A DNA stretch of 64,000 nucleotides from Microbacterium proteolyticum (GTDB lineage: Bacteria; Actinomycetota; Actinomycetes; Actinomycetales; Microbacteriaceae): NCBI RefSeq assembly GCF_029639405.1, contig NZ_CP121274.1, positions 496,001 to 560,000 of the forward strand, in the 5' to 3' direction. The notes beneath the pieces were generated by a model that saw nothing but the letters and a program-made list of their open reading frames with translations, was not told the origin of the DNA and did no database searches. How positions within the stretch are numbered: the stretch's first letter is position 1; every line of letters begins with the position of its first letter. The position numbers were made by a program, and so were the translations under genes. Shown here piece by piece: positions 1 through 8,888 of this stretch.

Positions 1-1600
1 CGTCGGCCCGCAGCAGGTCGCCCGTCCGGGCGTATTCTTCGCGCAGCCACGAGGGCTCGGGCAGTTCCCGCTCCGGCCCCGCCTCGGCGACCGGGACGTC
101 GGTGCCGACCCCGGCGAAGTCGGCGTGCCGGCGCCGCCCCACCGTCACGGCCTCGGGCAGGAGGGCGGGCAGGCGCGTGAGGGCCCGGACGTATCCGGGT
201 TCGGGGGTCGTGTCGGCATCCAGGAAGCACAGGACGTCCCCGGTGCTCGCCGCGACGCCGAGATTGCGGGCGGCCGCCGCCCGGAAGCCGCGATCGTCCT
301 GCCGCACGAGCCGCACGCCGTCTGGCACGACCGGAGCCTCGGGCGAGCCGTCGTCGGCGACCACGATCTCGAGGCGATCGGCCGGGTGGTCCTGCTGCGC
401 GAGGGCCGCGAGGGTGCGGGCGAGCTCCGCGGGCTGGTCGTAGTGCGTGATGATGACGCTGACCCGCGGCGGCTCCGGCTCGCGCCCCGCGACGAGGTCC
501 CAGCGGTTCCCGACGACCCACGGCGCGTCGGCGGGCGTCGAGTGTCCGGGACACGCCGCATCGGGGTACGGCGCATCGGCTTGTCTTGGACACTCGGCGG
601 ACGCGGACGCGGCGGGCACGCCGTCGGGCGCGGGCAGGGCGGCCCACCACGCCAGGTACGCGCGGGCGACGTCGGCAGGACCGAGGGGGACGGGGTGGAT
701 GCCGTGCCAGGTGGCATCCGGATCCTCCACCGCCGCGCGCACCGCCGCCGCGAGCGCAGACGGCTCGACGGGGAGCAGGGTCCCGGGCCGGAGCGCGGCC
801 ATCTCGTCGACGTACCGGTTGCGGAGGGCGATCGGGCGGCGCCCCCACCCGATCCACGACGTCAGCGACGCCGACGCCGACACGTGCTGGTGCGCGATCA
901 CGGGGACCGACACGGCGCGGGCGCGTTCGGCCATCTCGCGGTCGTCGAGCCACCCGGTCACCGCCACGGCGACGCCCGCGTCAGCGGCACGGCGAACGAA
1001 CGCGTCGAGGTCGGCGGCGTGTCCGTCGGAGGCGCGGCCCAGGATCGTCAGTCGCCCGACGTCCGCCGCGACGGCGGCGGCGAGCGCTTCGTCGTGCCCT
1101 TTGCCGGGGTAGAAGTACCCGAGGACGCCGGCGGTGCCGTCCGGCCGCGGACGCGGTCCGGGGGCCACCGCGGGCACCGGCAGGGGCACGATCTCGACGG
1201 GCCCGTCCCACACGCCCTCTTCGGCGAGCAGGGCGCGCTCGTGGGCGCTGTTGACGGCGACGGCGTGAGCGGCCCGCGTCACGGCGGCGTAGAAGGCACG
1301 GCGGCGCGGACGGTTGCGTTCGCCGTCCGAGGCCTGCGGCACATCGTGCAGGGTGACGGTGAGCGGATGCCGCCGGGCCAGGGCGGTGAGCCGTTCGGTC
1401 GCCTCCTCGGGCGAGGGCCCCCACAGACGCTCGGTGACGTGGACGTGCAGCGGCGTCCCGGCGGCCAGGGCGTCGAGATCGGGGCCCGTCGCGACGCGGA
1501 ACGAAGGGTCGAGAGCACGCACGTCGTCCGCGACGGCGCGCGCGTACACCGCGACCCCGTGCGGCCCGGCGGGTGCGAGAAGGACCGGTCGCATGCTCAT
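1..1600 (-). CDS. GT4-GT2 fusion glycosyltransferase, C-terminus cut by window edge
   Basis: The frame is open from ATG at 1600 to the left edge, so 533 codons are visible and the C-terminus is missing. The start overlaps the stop of the upstream gene (ATGA, 1597-1600); a second ATG at 1594 is an alternative. Roughly the first 350 residues look like a GT-B sugar transferase (GYFYPGKGHDEAL, then GWLDDREMAERAR). From about residue 377 a GT-A family 2 domain begins (VSVIITHYDQPAELARTL, VVADDGSPE, CFLDADTTPE), with a DxD-like DAD for metal and nucleotide-sugar binding. Two catalytic folds in one chain suggest it adds two sugars in succession to a surface glycan; acceptor and donor cannot be read. 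Glycosyltransferases fill the next 6 kb. Confidence 0.85.
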   Translation of the reverse strand, partial: MSMRPVLLAPAGPHGVAVYARAVADDVRALDPSFRVATGPDLDALAAGTPLHVHVTERLWGPSPEEATERLTALARRHPLTVTLHDVPQASDGERNRPRRRAFYAAVTRAAHAVAVNSAHERALLAEEGVWDGPVEIVPLPVPAVAPGPRPRPDGTAGVLGYFYPGKGHDEALAAAVAADVGRLTILGRASDGHAADLDAFVRRAADAGVAVAVTGWLDDREMAERARAVSVPVIAHQHVSASASLTSWIGWGRRPIALRNRYVDEMAALRPGTLLPVEPSALAAAVRAAVEDPDATWHGIHPVPLGPADVARAYLAWWAALPAPDGVPAASASAECPRQADAPYPDAACPGHSTPADAPWVVGNRWDLVAGREPEPPRVSVIITHYDQPAELARTLAALAQQDHPADRLEIVVADDGSPEAPVVPDGVRLVRQDDRGFRAAAARNLGVAASTGDVLCFLDADTTPEPGYVRALTRLPALLPEAVTVGRRRHADFAGVGTDVPVAEAGPERELPEPSWLREEYARTGDLLRAD

Positions 1601-2535
1601 ACGGCGCGCCACCGGCGCAGCAGCGGGGCGAGGCGCTCGACCGCGGCCGTGACGAACTCCGGATGCGCGGCGTACCACCCGCGGTGCGCCTCGGCGACGG
1701 TGCGCGCATCGAGCGTCTCGCCGCCGACGATCCACTCGGGGCGGGGCTCGGCATCCAGGTCCCACGCCTCGACGACCCACGGTTCGAGCGGTGCCCGCAC
1801 GCCGGCGAGGATCGGACGCCCGGGGTCGACCGCGCTCCCGGGCGCGCCGAGGGCCGCGACGATGCGCTCCCCCAGCGGCAGGAACACCGCGTTGCCGGGA
1901 TGGTTGACCGTCCGGGCGAGGTCGGCCACCACCGGGGCGTAGAGATCGGATGCCACGACGTCGACGCCGAGGTCCTCGCGGCGGCGAAGCTCCGCGAGGG
2001 AGTCCTCGGCCACGGCCCGCACCGCGTCCGGCGGGAGCACGGAGGCCACCGGGAGCCCCGCGGCCTCCGCGAGCAGCCGGACGTCGTGGTACGCCACGAG
2101 CGGCGGGTCCTCGTCGACGCCGGGGACCCGGATCGCGGCCTGGAACGGCTGCAGCCCGCCATAGCGGAGGGACGGCACGACCACGGTCCGGGCGTGGGCG
2201 GGAAGCGCCGCGCGCAGCTGCGCGGTGCCGAGCGGCAGACCGCGATAGTCGTCACGGATCGGCTGCACGACGAGGAACGACGCCCCCGCGAGCAGCCGGT
2301 GCAGGCGTTCGGCGTCGGCGGCATCCATCTCGTGCACCGCGGGGACCCGCACCCCGGGGTGGGTGTCGTTCGACACGACCAGCCGGATCGATTCGGCTTG
2401 GCAGTTGCCCACGACGACGCCGTAGCCCTCGGGCGCGGGGGCGTCGCCGAAGAATTCGGCGTAGTGCCGACGGCGCGCTATCACCGCCGCATCCTCGTCC
2501 GCAAGGCTCTCGGAACCGCTCTCTCTGCCGCGCAT
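1597..2535 (-). CDS. WcbI-like polysaccharide biosynthesis protein
   Basis: 312 residues from ATG at 2535, the first codon after which the frame looks protein-like; a longer open frame upstream is Arg-rich and overlaps the divergent promoter. The motif VVVGNCQAESIRLVV near the N-terminus is the glycine-Asn-Cys-Gln signature of the WcbI fold, an acetyltransferase-like family linked to capsule biosynthesis. No membrane segment is seen, so it is probably cytoplasmic. It is coupled to the GT4-GT2 fusion downstream by ATGA, giving a two-gene minus operon divergent from the four-transferase plus operon. The reaction is inferred from the family only. Confidence 0.72.
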   Translation of the reverse strand: MRGRESGSESLADEDAAVIARRRHYAEFFGDAPAPEGYGVVVGNCQAESIRLVVSNDTHPGVRVPAVHEMDAADAERLHRLLAGASFLVVQPIRDDYRGLPLGTAQLRAALPAHARTVVVPSLRYGGLQPFQAAIRVPGVDEDPPLVAYHDVRLLAEAAGLPVASVLPPDAVRAVAEDSLAELRRREDLGVDVVASDLYAPVVADLARTVNHPGNAVFLPLGERIVAALGAPGSAVDPGRPILAGVRAPLEPWVVEAWDLDAEPRPEWIVGGETLDARTVAEAHRGWYAAHPEFVTAAVERLAPLLRRWRAV

Positions 2536-2603
2536 GATGTGAACGTACGCCGTCGGTGCCGTCGCCTTCGCAACGGTCCCGTTGCCTTGCGACTCCTCTC
2601 CTG

Positions 2604-3737
2604 ATGCGATACGCCCCCCATCGCCGCACTCCAGGAGGACCCCCGATCGACGCCACCGCCCCTCGCCGGATCCGGGTCGCCGCCGTGCCCGCCGGGCACC
2701 CGTACACACGGGCCATCACCGACGAACGCTTCGTCGATCTGCGCGCCGACCCGCCGCCCCCGGGGGCCGCCCCCGGCCAGTGGTGGCCGCCGCAGGTGCT
2801 GCTGCCCGAGTGGCTGGACGCGCACGCCGACGAGATCGACGTGGTCCACGTGCACTTCGGCAGCGAGTCCTCCTCGACCGAGGAGCTGTCGGCGACGGTC
2901 TCCGCCCTCCGCCGGCTGGGCCTCCCGCTCGTCTACACCGTCCACGACCTCGAGAACCCGCAGCTGACCGACCAGGGGGCGCACCGCGCCGCGCTGGCCG
3001 TGCTCCTCGCCGGAGCCGACGAGGTGACCACGCTGACCGCGCCGACCGCGGCCGAGGTCGAGCGCGACTACGGCCGCGTCAGCGTCGTGATCCCCCACCC
3101 CACGCTCGCCGACGGCACCGCCCTTCCCGTCGGCCGCCCGCACGCCGGGACCCGTGTCGGGGTCCACCTGCGCGACCTCCGCCCCAACATCGACGGCGTG
3201 GGGACGGTGGCGACGCTCGTCCGCGCCGTCGCCGACCTGCGCGCCCGGGGCACCGACATCGAGGCGGTCGTGCGCCTGAACGAGAACGTGCGCGACCCCG
3301 ACGCCGCGGCATCCATCCACGCCCTCGCCGACGGCACCGACGGCGTGACCGTGGAGCGCGCGGCACGGCTCGACGACGACGCCCTCGCCGCGTGGCTCGC
3401 CGACCTCGATGTCTGCCTGCTCCCCTACTCGCACGGCACGCACTCGGGGTGGGCGGAGCTCTGCTACGACCTCGCCGTGCCCGTCGTCGGCACGCGCGTC
3501 GGCCATGTCGCCGCGCAGCATCCCGCCGACTTCCACGCGTTCCGCATCGGCGACCCCGTGTCGCTGGAACGGGCGATCGTGGATGCCACGGCCGGGGGCT
3601 GGTCGGTCGCCGGGTCCGATGCGCGCGGTGCGGAGGTCGCGCGTCGCCGGGTCGATCGGCTCGACGAACGCGAGCGGGTGCGCCAGGCCCACGTCGCGGT
3701 GTACCGCCGGTCGATGCGGACGGAGCACGCGGCATGA
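2604..3737 (+). CDS. GT4-like glycosyltransferase, first gene of a coupled operon
   Basis: 377 residues from ATG at 2604, which has no Shine-Dalgarno sequence in front. A strong AGGAGG at 2633-2638 sits 7 nt before an in-frame ATC at 2646, where the homologous-looking part starts, so the true start may be non-canonical or internal. The protein has a Rossmann N-half (VVHVHFGSESSS, VYTVHDLENPQ) and a GT-B C-half (VGVHLRDLRPNIDG, LADLDVCLLPYSHGTHSGW). The usual EPFG/E-x7-E donor loop is not obvious, so the donor sugar is unclear. The gene ends in an ATGA overlap with the next transferase. Likely cytoplasmic or membrane-associated. Confidence 0.75.
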   Translation: MRYAPHRRTPGGPPIDATAPRRIRVAAVPAGHPYTRAITDERFVDLRADPPPPGAAPGQWWPPQVLLPEWLDAHADEIDVVHVHFGSESSSTEELSATVSALRRLGLPLVYTVHDLENPQLTDQGAHRAALAVLLAGADEVTTLTAPTAAEVERDYGRVSVVIPHPTLADGTALPVGRPHAGTRVGVHLRDLRPNIDGVGTVATLVRAVADLRARGTDIEAVVRLNENVRDPDAAASIHALADGTDGVTVERAARLDDDALAAWLADLDVCLLPYSHGTHSGWAELCYDLAVPVVGTRVGHVAAQHPADFHAFRIGDPVSLERAIVDATAGGWSVAGSDARGAEVARRRVDRLDERERVRQAHVAVYRRSMRTEHAA

Positions 3738-4870
3738 CCCGCGCGCCGAAGCCGTTGCGGGTGCTGGTCGTCGCCCCGTCGCGTTACCCGCTGCGCCAGC
3801 CGCACGCCGGTGGTCTCGAGGCGACCGTGTGGGACCGCGTCCGATGGCTGCGCGACCGCGGGCACCAGGTCACGCTGTGCGCCGCGGAGGGATCCGACTT
3901 CCTCGAGGACTCCCCCGGCTTCGCCCTGCCCGCACCGACCTGGTCGCGCGTGGAGGACTCCTCGGACACGGGCTATCCCGAGGGGTACGCCGCCGCGACC
4001 GACGCGGCGCACGACGTGCTCCTGGAGCGGCTCCGGACCGGCCGGCACGAGGTCGACGTCATCGACAACCACAGCCTCCACCCCGCCCCGATCCGGTGGA
4101 GCCGGGATGCCGGCATCCCGGTCGTCACGACGCTTCACACGCCCCCGCTCGAACCGATGCTCCAGGCCGCCGCGTACGTGCGCGGCAGCGCGCACCGCTT
4201 CGTCGCGGTGAGCCAGGCCACGGCGCGCGCGTGGTCGGTGGAGGGTGTCGACGCGTTCGTGTTCCCCAACGGCATCGACACCGAACGGTGGACGCGCGGT
4301 CCCGGCGGGCCGCGGTGGGTGTGGTCGGGACGCATCGTCCCCGAGAAGGCGCCGCACCTCGCCATCGAGGCCGCCCGGGCCGTGGACGCCGAGATCGTCG
4401 TCGCCGGACGCATCGGCGACGTCGACTACTTCCAGCAGGAGGTGGCGCCTCGCCTCGGCGGGCATGCGCGCTACGTCGGCGCGCTGCACCAGCCCGACCT
4501 GTGCCGCCTCGTGGGATCCTCGGCCGTGGCCCTGGTCACCCCCATGTGGGAGGAGCCGTTCGGTCTCGTCATCGCCGAAGCGCTCGCGACGGGCACACCG
4601 GTCGCGGCGTTCGACATCGGCGGGGTCTCCGAGGTCCTCGCCGGGATGCCGGGGACGGCCGCCGTCATGCCCGGCGACGTCACGGCGCTCGCCCACGCGG
4701 CGCGCGACCTCGCCTCCGCGGGCCACCGGGAACCGCTCACGCGCGTCTGGACCCGCCGCGCCGCGGTGCGCGAGCACGCCCTCAGCCGGCGCTACCGCGA
4801 GGTCGAGCGGGTGCTCGCCCACACCGCGCAGCCGGCGACCGAACGTCGCATCCCGGCGGTGTCGTGGTGA
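3734..4870 (+). CDS. GT4 family glycosyltransferase
   Basis: 378 residues; ATG at 3734 overlaps the previous stop by 4 nt. Both GT-B Rossmann domains are visible: an N-domain with a glycine-rich acceptor loop (RQPHAGGLEATVWDRVRWL) and VVTTLHTPPLEPM, and a C-domain with WSGRIVPEKAPHLAIEAA followed by MWEEPFGLVIAEALATGTP. The last motif is the E-x7-E donor-binding signature of retaining GT4 enzymes. No signal peptide or transmembrane helix is seen. Second of four coupled transferases, so it probably adds one sugar of the same surface glycan. Acceptor unknown. Confidence 0.85.
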   Translation: MTRAPKPLRVLVVAPSRYPLRQPHAGGLEATVWDRVRWLRDRGHQVTLCAAEGSDFLEDSPGFALPAPTWSRVEDSSDTGYPEGYAAATDAAHDVLLERLRTGRHEVDVIDNHSLHPAPIRWSRDAGIPVVTTLHTPPLEPMLQAAAYVRGSAHRFVAVSQATARAWSVEGVDAFVFPNGIDTERWTRGPGGPRWVWSGRIVPEKAPHLAIEAARAVDAEIVVAGRIGDVDYFQQEVAPRLGGHARYVGALHQPDLCRLVGSSAVALVTPMWEEPFGLVIAEALATGTPVAAFDIGGVSEVLAGMPGTAAVMPGDVTALAHAARDLASAGHREPLTRVWTRRAAVREHALSRRYREVERVLAHTAQPATERRIPAVSW

Positions 4871-5865
4871 TCGGCTGGTACATCCATCACCACGGGTACG
4901 GGCACGTCGCCCGCTTCCTCGCGGTGCAGCCCCACCTGCGCGAGAAGGTGCGCGCGTTCTCGTCGCTGCCCCGTCCGACCGGACTCGGCGACGACGTCGA
5001 ATGGATCGTCCTCCCCCACGACGCCGACGCGATCGAGTACGAGGACGGCACGGTGTTCGACCCCGGCACGGCCGACCCCACCGTCCGGGGAGCGCTGCAC
5101 TGGGCGCCGCACGACCATCCCGGGCACCGCGCACGCCTCACGCTCCTCGCGCGGAGCGCCGCCGACCTCCGGGCGATCGTCGTCGACGTCAGCGCCGAGG
5201 TCGTCGCCTTCGCGCGGCTGCTGGGCCTGCGGACGCTCGCGGTGACGCAGCCCGGGGAACGCACCGACGCGGCGCACGCCCTCGCCTACGACCTGGCCGA
5301 CCGCATCCTCGCCCCGTGGGCGCACGGAGCGGTCCCGCCCGGAGCGCTCACCACCCGGACCGACCGGGTCGTGTGGACGGGCGGGATCTCGCGCTACGAC
5401 GGACGGACCCCGGAAGGGGGGGATGCCGAGCGATCGGTGCTCTTCCTCGGTCAGGTGCTCGCCGACGACGTGCGCCGCGACGCCGAGGATCGGCTGTCCG
5501 CCGCCGGCTGGCGCACGCGCGCGATCGGACACGACGCGTCGTCGCGCCTCGACGACCCCTGGCCGCTTCTGACCTCGCACACCGTCGTGGTCAGCGCGGC
5601 CGGGCAGAACAGTGTCGCCGACCTCGCCGCGGCGGGAGCGCGCGCGGTCGTCGTCGCGCAGGACCGCCCCTTCGACGAGCAGCGGCACACCGCGTGCGCG
5701 CTGCACCGGTGGGGCCTCGCCCGGGTCGCCCCCGACGACATCGACGCCGAGGGGATCGTGGCGCTCGTCGAGGCCGCGGCGACCGACGACCCCGACTGGA
5801 CGCGCTGGCAGGTGACCGGCGCCGCCGAGCGCGCCGCCGAGGCCATCGAGGCGATGCTCCCGTGA
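4867..5865 (+). CDS. GT28/MurG-like glycosyltransferase
   Basis: 332 residues from GTG at 4867, overlapping the previous stop as GTGA. The N-terminus WYIHHHGYGHVARF is the acceptor-side G-loop of GT28-type enzymes (HGxGHxxR). The C-half contains VVVSAAGQNSVADLAAAGARAVVVAQDRPFD, which matches the donor site of MurG-like proteins (AGxxS and a Pro-Phe-Asp-Glu-Gln end). It is probably an inverting enzyme acting at the inner membrane face. Third gene of the coupled operon, and its stop overlaps the next GTG. Related families include CapK/PssE-type and glycolipid transferases; the substrate is not determined. Confidence 0.78.
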   Translation: MIGWYIHHHGYGHVARFLAVQPHLREKVRAFSSLPRPTGLGDDVEWIVLPHDADAIEYEDGTVFDPGTADPTVRGALHWAPHDHPGHRARLTLLARSAADLRAIVVDVSAEVVAFARLLGLRTLAVTQPGERTDAAHALAYDLADRILAPWAHGAVPPGALTTRTDRVVWTGGISRYDGRTPEGGDAERSVLFLGQVLADDVRRDAEDRLSAAGWRTRAIGHDASSRLDDPWPLLTSHTVVVSAAGQNSVADLAAAGARAVVVAQDRPFDEQRHTACALHRWGLARVAPDDIDAEGIVALVEAAATDDPDWTRWQVTGAAERAAEAIEAMLP

Positions 5866-6677
5866 AGGTCGCGGTCCTCACGGTCGCCTCCGCGGCCCGC
5901 CGGGCCCACCTCGAACGGCAGCGCGAGGTACTCGCCGCGGTGGCCCCCGAGGCCCTCCGCGCGGAGGTCTTCCTCGATGCGACGCCGCCGGACGGCATCC
6001 GGGATGCCGACGTCCTGACGCGGCACGTCCCGCCCGGGCCGCACGGACTCCGCGTGGGCGCGGGCCGGAACACCGCGGCCGCCGCCGCGATCGCGGAGGG
6101 TGCGGAACTGCTCGTCTTCCTCGACGTGGACTGCCTGCCGGGTGCCGATCTCGTCGCGCGGTACACCGAGGCCGCCGCGGCACATCCCGACGCGCTGCTC
6201 GCCGGACCCGTGACCTACCTCGCGAGCGTGCAGCGTCCGGCCGTGGCCGACCTGCCGCATGTGACACGCCCGCACCGGGCGCGCCCCGCGCTTCCCCCGG
6301 GCGAGACGCGGACCGCCGAGCCGGACGAGTACGACCTCTTCTGGTCGCTGTCGTTCGCGGTCACCCCGGCGACCTGGGAACGCCTCGGCGGCTTCCACGG
6401 CGCGTACGAGGGCTACGGCGCCGAGGACACCGACCTCGCGTGGACGGCGCGGGCCTCCGGCGTTCCCCTCGTGTGGACGGGCGGGGCGGATGCGTACCAC
6501 CAGTGGCATCCGGTGTCCTCGCCGCCCTGGCGGCACCTCGACGACATCCTCCGCAACGGCTCCGCGTTCCATCGCCGCTGGGGCGTCTGGCCGATGGGCG
6601 GGTGGCTGGAGGCGTTCGCCGCCGCCGGCGCGATCGAGCGCCGCGGCGAGCTGTGGGTGCGTCTCCCGGGCGCGTGA
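5862..6677 (+). CDS. GT2/galactosyltransferase-like glycosyltransferase
   Basis: 271 residues from GTG at 5862 (GTGA overlap with the previous gene). It is a GT-A fold enzyme: the core has LLVFLDVDCLPGADLVARY, where DVD is the metal and donor DxD site, and GGFHGAYEGYGAEDTDLAWTA is the acceptor and catalytic loop shared with the C-terminal galactosyltransferase group. It closes the four-gene glycosyltransferase operon. The stop codon TGA (6675-6677) lies inside a 64-nt palindrome that separates it from the convergent hydrolase gene, so transcription probably ends in that hairpin. Confidence 0.82.
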   Translation: MKVAVLTVASAARRAHLERQREVLAAVAPEALRAEVFLDATPPDGIRDADVLTRHVPPGPHGLRVGAGRNTAAAAAIAEGAELLVFLDVDCLPGADLVARYTEAAAAHPDALLAGPVTYLASVQRPAVADLPHVTRPHRARPALPPGETRTAEPDEYDLFWSLSFAVTPATWERLGGFHGAYEGYGAEDTDLAWTARASGVPLVWTGGADAYHQWHPVSSPPWRHLDDILRNGSAFHRRWGVWPMGGWLEAFAAAGAIERRGELWVRLPGA

Positions 6678-6735
6678 GGTGCCAAGAATTGTCGCTTCGG
6701 GCACGCCCGAAGCGACGAATTCTGGCACCTCACGC
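6672..6735. repeat. 64-nt palindrome, copy 1 of 5; likely bidirectional terminator
   Basis: Long imperfect inverted repeat; pairing extends to 6670-6737. It starts GCGTGAG, ends CTCACGC and has a GTCGC inner core. The left arm reads CCAAGAATTGTCGC, while the right arm read in reverse is CCAGAATTCGTCGC. The variable step after GCGTGAG is GTGC, paired with GCAC. It lies between convergent genes, and its TGA is the stop of the plus-strand glycosyltransferase. Confidence 0.9.
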
Positions 6736-6744
6736 GCTGGAGGC

Positions 6745-7905
6745 TCAGCCCAGCGCCTCCCGCAGCGCTTCGACGATGCGGGTCGCACGGGGGTCCTCGG
6801 ACTCCATGCGGTTGGTCACGAACGCGAAGCCCACGCGGGCGTCGAGGTCGGCGAACGCGACCTGTCCGCCGGCGCCGTCGTGCCCGACACTGCCCGGTCC
6901 GAGGTAGCGGCGCGCGGCGGAATCCCGCTGCATCCCGGCGCCCCACTCCGGCCACGGCGCCGGAGCGTCGAACACCGGAGCACCGCTCGTGCGCAGGGCC
7001 CCGGCGGCACTGACCGTCGCGTCGTCGAGGAGCCGGACGCCGTCGGTCTCGGCCACGGTCGCCGACCACATCGCGGCGAGCGCGCGGGCGGTGCTGATCC
7101 CCCCGGCGCCGGGGATCACCGCGGCGCGGACGTCGTCGGCGTTGAAGCCGTCGTGCTCGGTGACGAGCGTGGGCGGCAGCGCGCCGCCCAGGGTCATCGC
7201 GCGGTCGAGCCAGTCGACGCCGTGCGGGTCGCGTGCGGCGGCCTGTGCGGCGACGCCCGCGGCGAGGGTCGGCCCCACTTCGAGGTGGGCGACGGATGCC
7301 GCGATCTCCGCCGGCATCCCGAGCCATGCCCCGCCGCCGACCGCGTCCGCCATCTCGGCGAAGGCGGCGGAGATCCCGACTCCCCCGGCGCGCCGCACGA
7401 TCTCGCCGGAGATCCAGCCGTGCGTGAGCGCGTGGTACGCCCATCCTTCGCCGGGGGCCCAGAGCGGCCGCTGCGCCGCGATGATCGCCGAGACGGCGTC
7501 GAAGTCGAGCAGTTGGGCGCGGCTGACGTCGACCCGCGGCGCCGAGACACCGGCCCGGTGCGCGAGGGCGTCGCCGACGGTGACGGTGTCTTTGCCCCAC
7601 GTGCCGAACTCCGGCCACAGCTCGGCGAGCGGACGGTCGTAGTCGAGGCGACCGGATGCCACGAGCCGAGCCGCGAGGATCGACATGAGCCCCTTGGTGC
7701 ACGAGAACACCACCGTCGGGGTGTCCCGCTCCCACGGGCGGCCGTCGCGCGAGTCGGCGATACCGCCCCACAGGTCGACGACCTCGCGCCCGTCGACCCG
7801 CACCGACAGCGCGCCGCCCATGCCCGGGTGGCTCTCGAATGCCGCGCGGAAGGCATCCGCGACCGGGGCGAACCCGGATGCCACGGAGCCCTGCACCGCG
7901 GTCAT
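6745..7905 (-). CDS. Beta-lactamase-family serine hydrolase (EstB/class C-like)
   Basis: 386 residues from ATG at 7905, which overlaps the stop of the preceding sugar hydrolase (ATGA, 7902-7905). SCTKG about 70 residues in is the SxxK nucleophile and general base of penicillin-binding-protein-like hydrolases. GWAYHALTHGWISGEIVRR supplies the Tyr of the YxN-type motif, and GHDGAGGQVAFAD fits the third (HxG-like) element. No signal peptide is seen, so it is probably a cytoplasmic esterase rather than a secreted beta-lactamase. As last gene of the sugar-ABC operon it may deacylate a glycoside taken up by that transporter; this is inference. Confidence 0.8.
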   Translation of the reverse strand: MTAVQGSVASGFAPVADAFRAAFESHPGMGGALSVRVDGREVVDLWGGIADSRDGRPWERDTPTVVFSCTKGLMSILAARLVASGRLDYDRPLAELWPEFGTWGKDTVTVGDALAHRAGVSAPRVDVSRAQLLDFDAVSAIIAAQRPLWAPGEGWAYHALTHGWISGEIVRRAGGVGISAAFAEMADAVGGGAWLGMPAEIAASVAHLEVGPTLAAGVAAQAAARDPHGVDWLDRAMTLGGALPPTLVTEHDGFNADDVRAAVIPGAGGISTARALAAMWSATVAETDGVRLLDDATVSAAGALRTSGAPVFDAPAPWPEWGAGMQRDSAARRYLGPGSVGHDGAGGQVAFADLDARVGFAFVTNRMESEDPRATRIVEALREALG

Positions 7906-8858
7906 CGGACGTCCTCCGTCACGATGAGACGGTCGCCGTCCCACCGGACCGGGAGCGGGTCGGACAGTGTGCCGATGAAGGCCCCGTCGGCGGCCACGTT
8001 CTCGAACGCCAGCAGCACCGGCCGGCCGTCGGCGTCCTCGGCGATCCGACCGCTGTAGAGGTTCTCGGGGGCGACCAACGTCGCGCGACGCACGTCGTAG
8101 GGGCCCCGCGGATCGTCGAGCGCGACCGCCCAGATGCCACCGCGCTCGCCCTCCCGGTGACCGGCGAGGTGCGCCGAATCGCACGAGAACACGAGCACCC
8201 AGCGACCCTCGACCTGCACGACCTGCGGCACCTCGAGGTGCGCGAACCCCGCACCGGCGGTGCTGCGCGGGGGCCGCACCTCCCACCGCACGAGGTCGGG
8301 CGACCACGCGTGGCCGACGACCCCGCGATCGCGCCCCGGACCGTCGACGGCGCGGGCGGTGACGAGCATGTGCCAGCCGTCGCCGTCGGGGTCCGCGAAC
8401 ACCCACGGGTCGCGCCACGCCTCCTCGTGCCAGGTGCCGGCCGCGAGCGTCTCGTACCAGCGCGGGTCGGCGGCCACCACGACGCCGGGGTCCTTGACCC
8501 ACTCCGTCAGGTCGTCCGACGTGGCCGCGAGCACGGTCTCGACGTTGGTGATGCGCCCCGGCTCCAGGAACCGCGACCCGGTGTAGAACATGCGCCACCC
8601 CGCCGCCGCCTCGACGATGCTGCCGGTCCAGGTGGCCGTGGCATCCGGAGCCTCTCCCCCGGTGGGCTCGAGCACCGTGCCGTGCACGGTCCACGAGCGC
8701 AGATCGCTCGAGGTCGCGTGCCCCACCGTGGCGTTGCGGTGGCGCAGGTCGGGGTCGCCGAGACTGGTCGGCGCCTGCAGGAAGAGCATGTGGTGGGTGT
8801 CGCCGTCGCGGGCGAGCCAGAAGTCCCAGACCCAGTGGTCGGGCAGCGTGAACGTCAT
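7902..8858 (-). CDS. GH32/GH43/GH68-superfamily beta-fructosidase-like hydrolase
   Basis: 318 residues from ATG at 8858. The repeated short blades (WVWDFWLARDGDTHHMLFLQ, HATSSDLRSWTVHG, ATWTGSIVEAAAGWRMFYTG, DPWVFADPDGDGWHMLVTA) are typical of the five-bladed propeller shared by GH32, GH43, GH62 and GH68. The early WDFW Asp is a candidate nucleophile, and an RDP-like step (WRDPWVF) matches the transition-state motif. No signal peptide, so it should act in the cytoplasm on an imported sugar. It lies directly downstream of a MalF/MalG-type importer and overlaps the serine hydrolase. The exact family cannot be fixed by eye. Confidence 0.75.
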   Translation of the reverse strand: MTFTLPDHWVWDFWLARDGDTHHMLFLQAPTSLGDPDLRHRNATVGHATSSDLRSWTVHGTVLEPTGGEAPDATATWTGSIVEAAAGWRMFYTGSRFLEPGRITNVETVLAATSDDLTEWVKDPGVVVAADPRWYETLAAGTWHEEAWRDPWVFADPDGDGWHMLVTARAVDGPGRDRGVVGHAWSPDLVRWEVRPPRSTAGAGFAHLEVPQVVQVEGRWVLVFSCDSAHLAGHREGERGGIWAVALDDPRGPYDVRRATLVAPENLYSGRIAEDADGRPVLLAFENVAADGAFIGTLSDPLPVRWDGDRLIVTEDVR

Positions 8859-8888
8859 GATGTCCGTTTCGATGGAGGGGTCGAGCGG

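Noticed and set aside
125..1942. 605-codon plus-strand frame at the left edge
   Set aside because: Antisense shadow of the GT fusion and WcbI-like genes; low complexity and no motif.
6745..7905. Antibiotic-resistance beta-lactamase
   Set aside because: SxxK fold is present, but there is no signal peptide, and the context is a sugar-uptake operon; an esterase is more likely.
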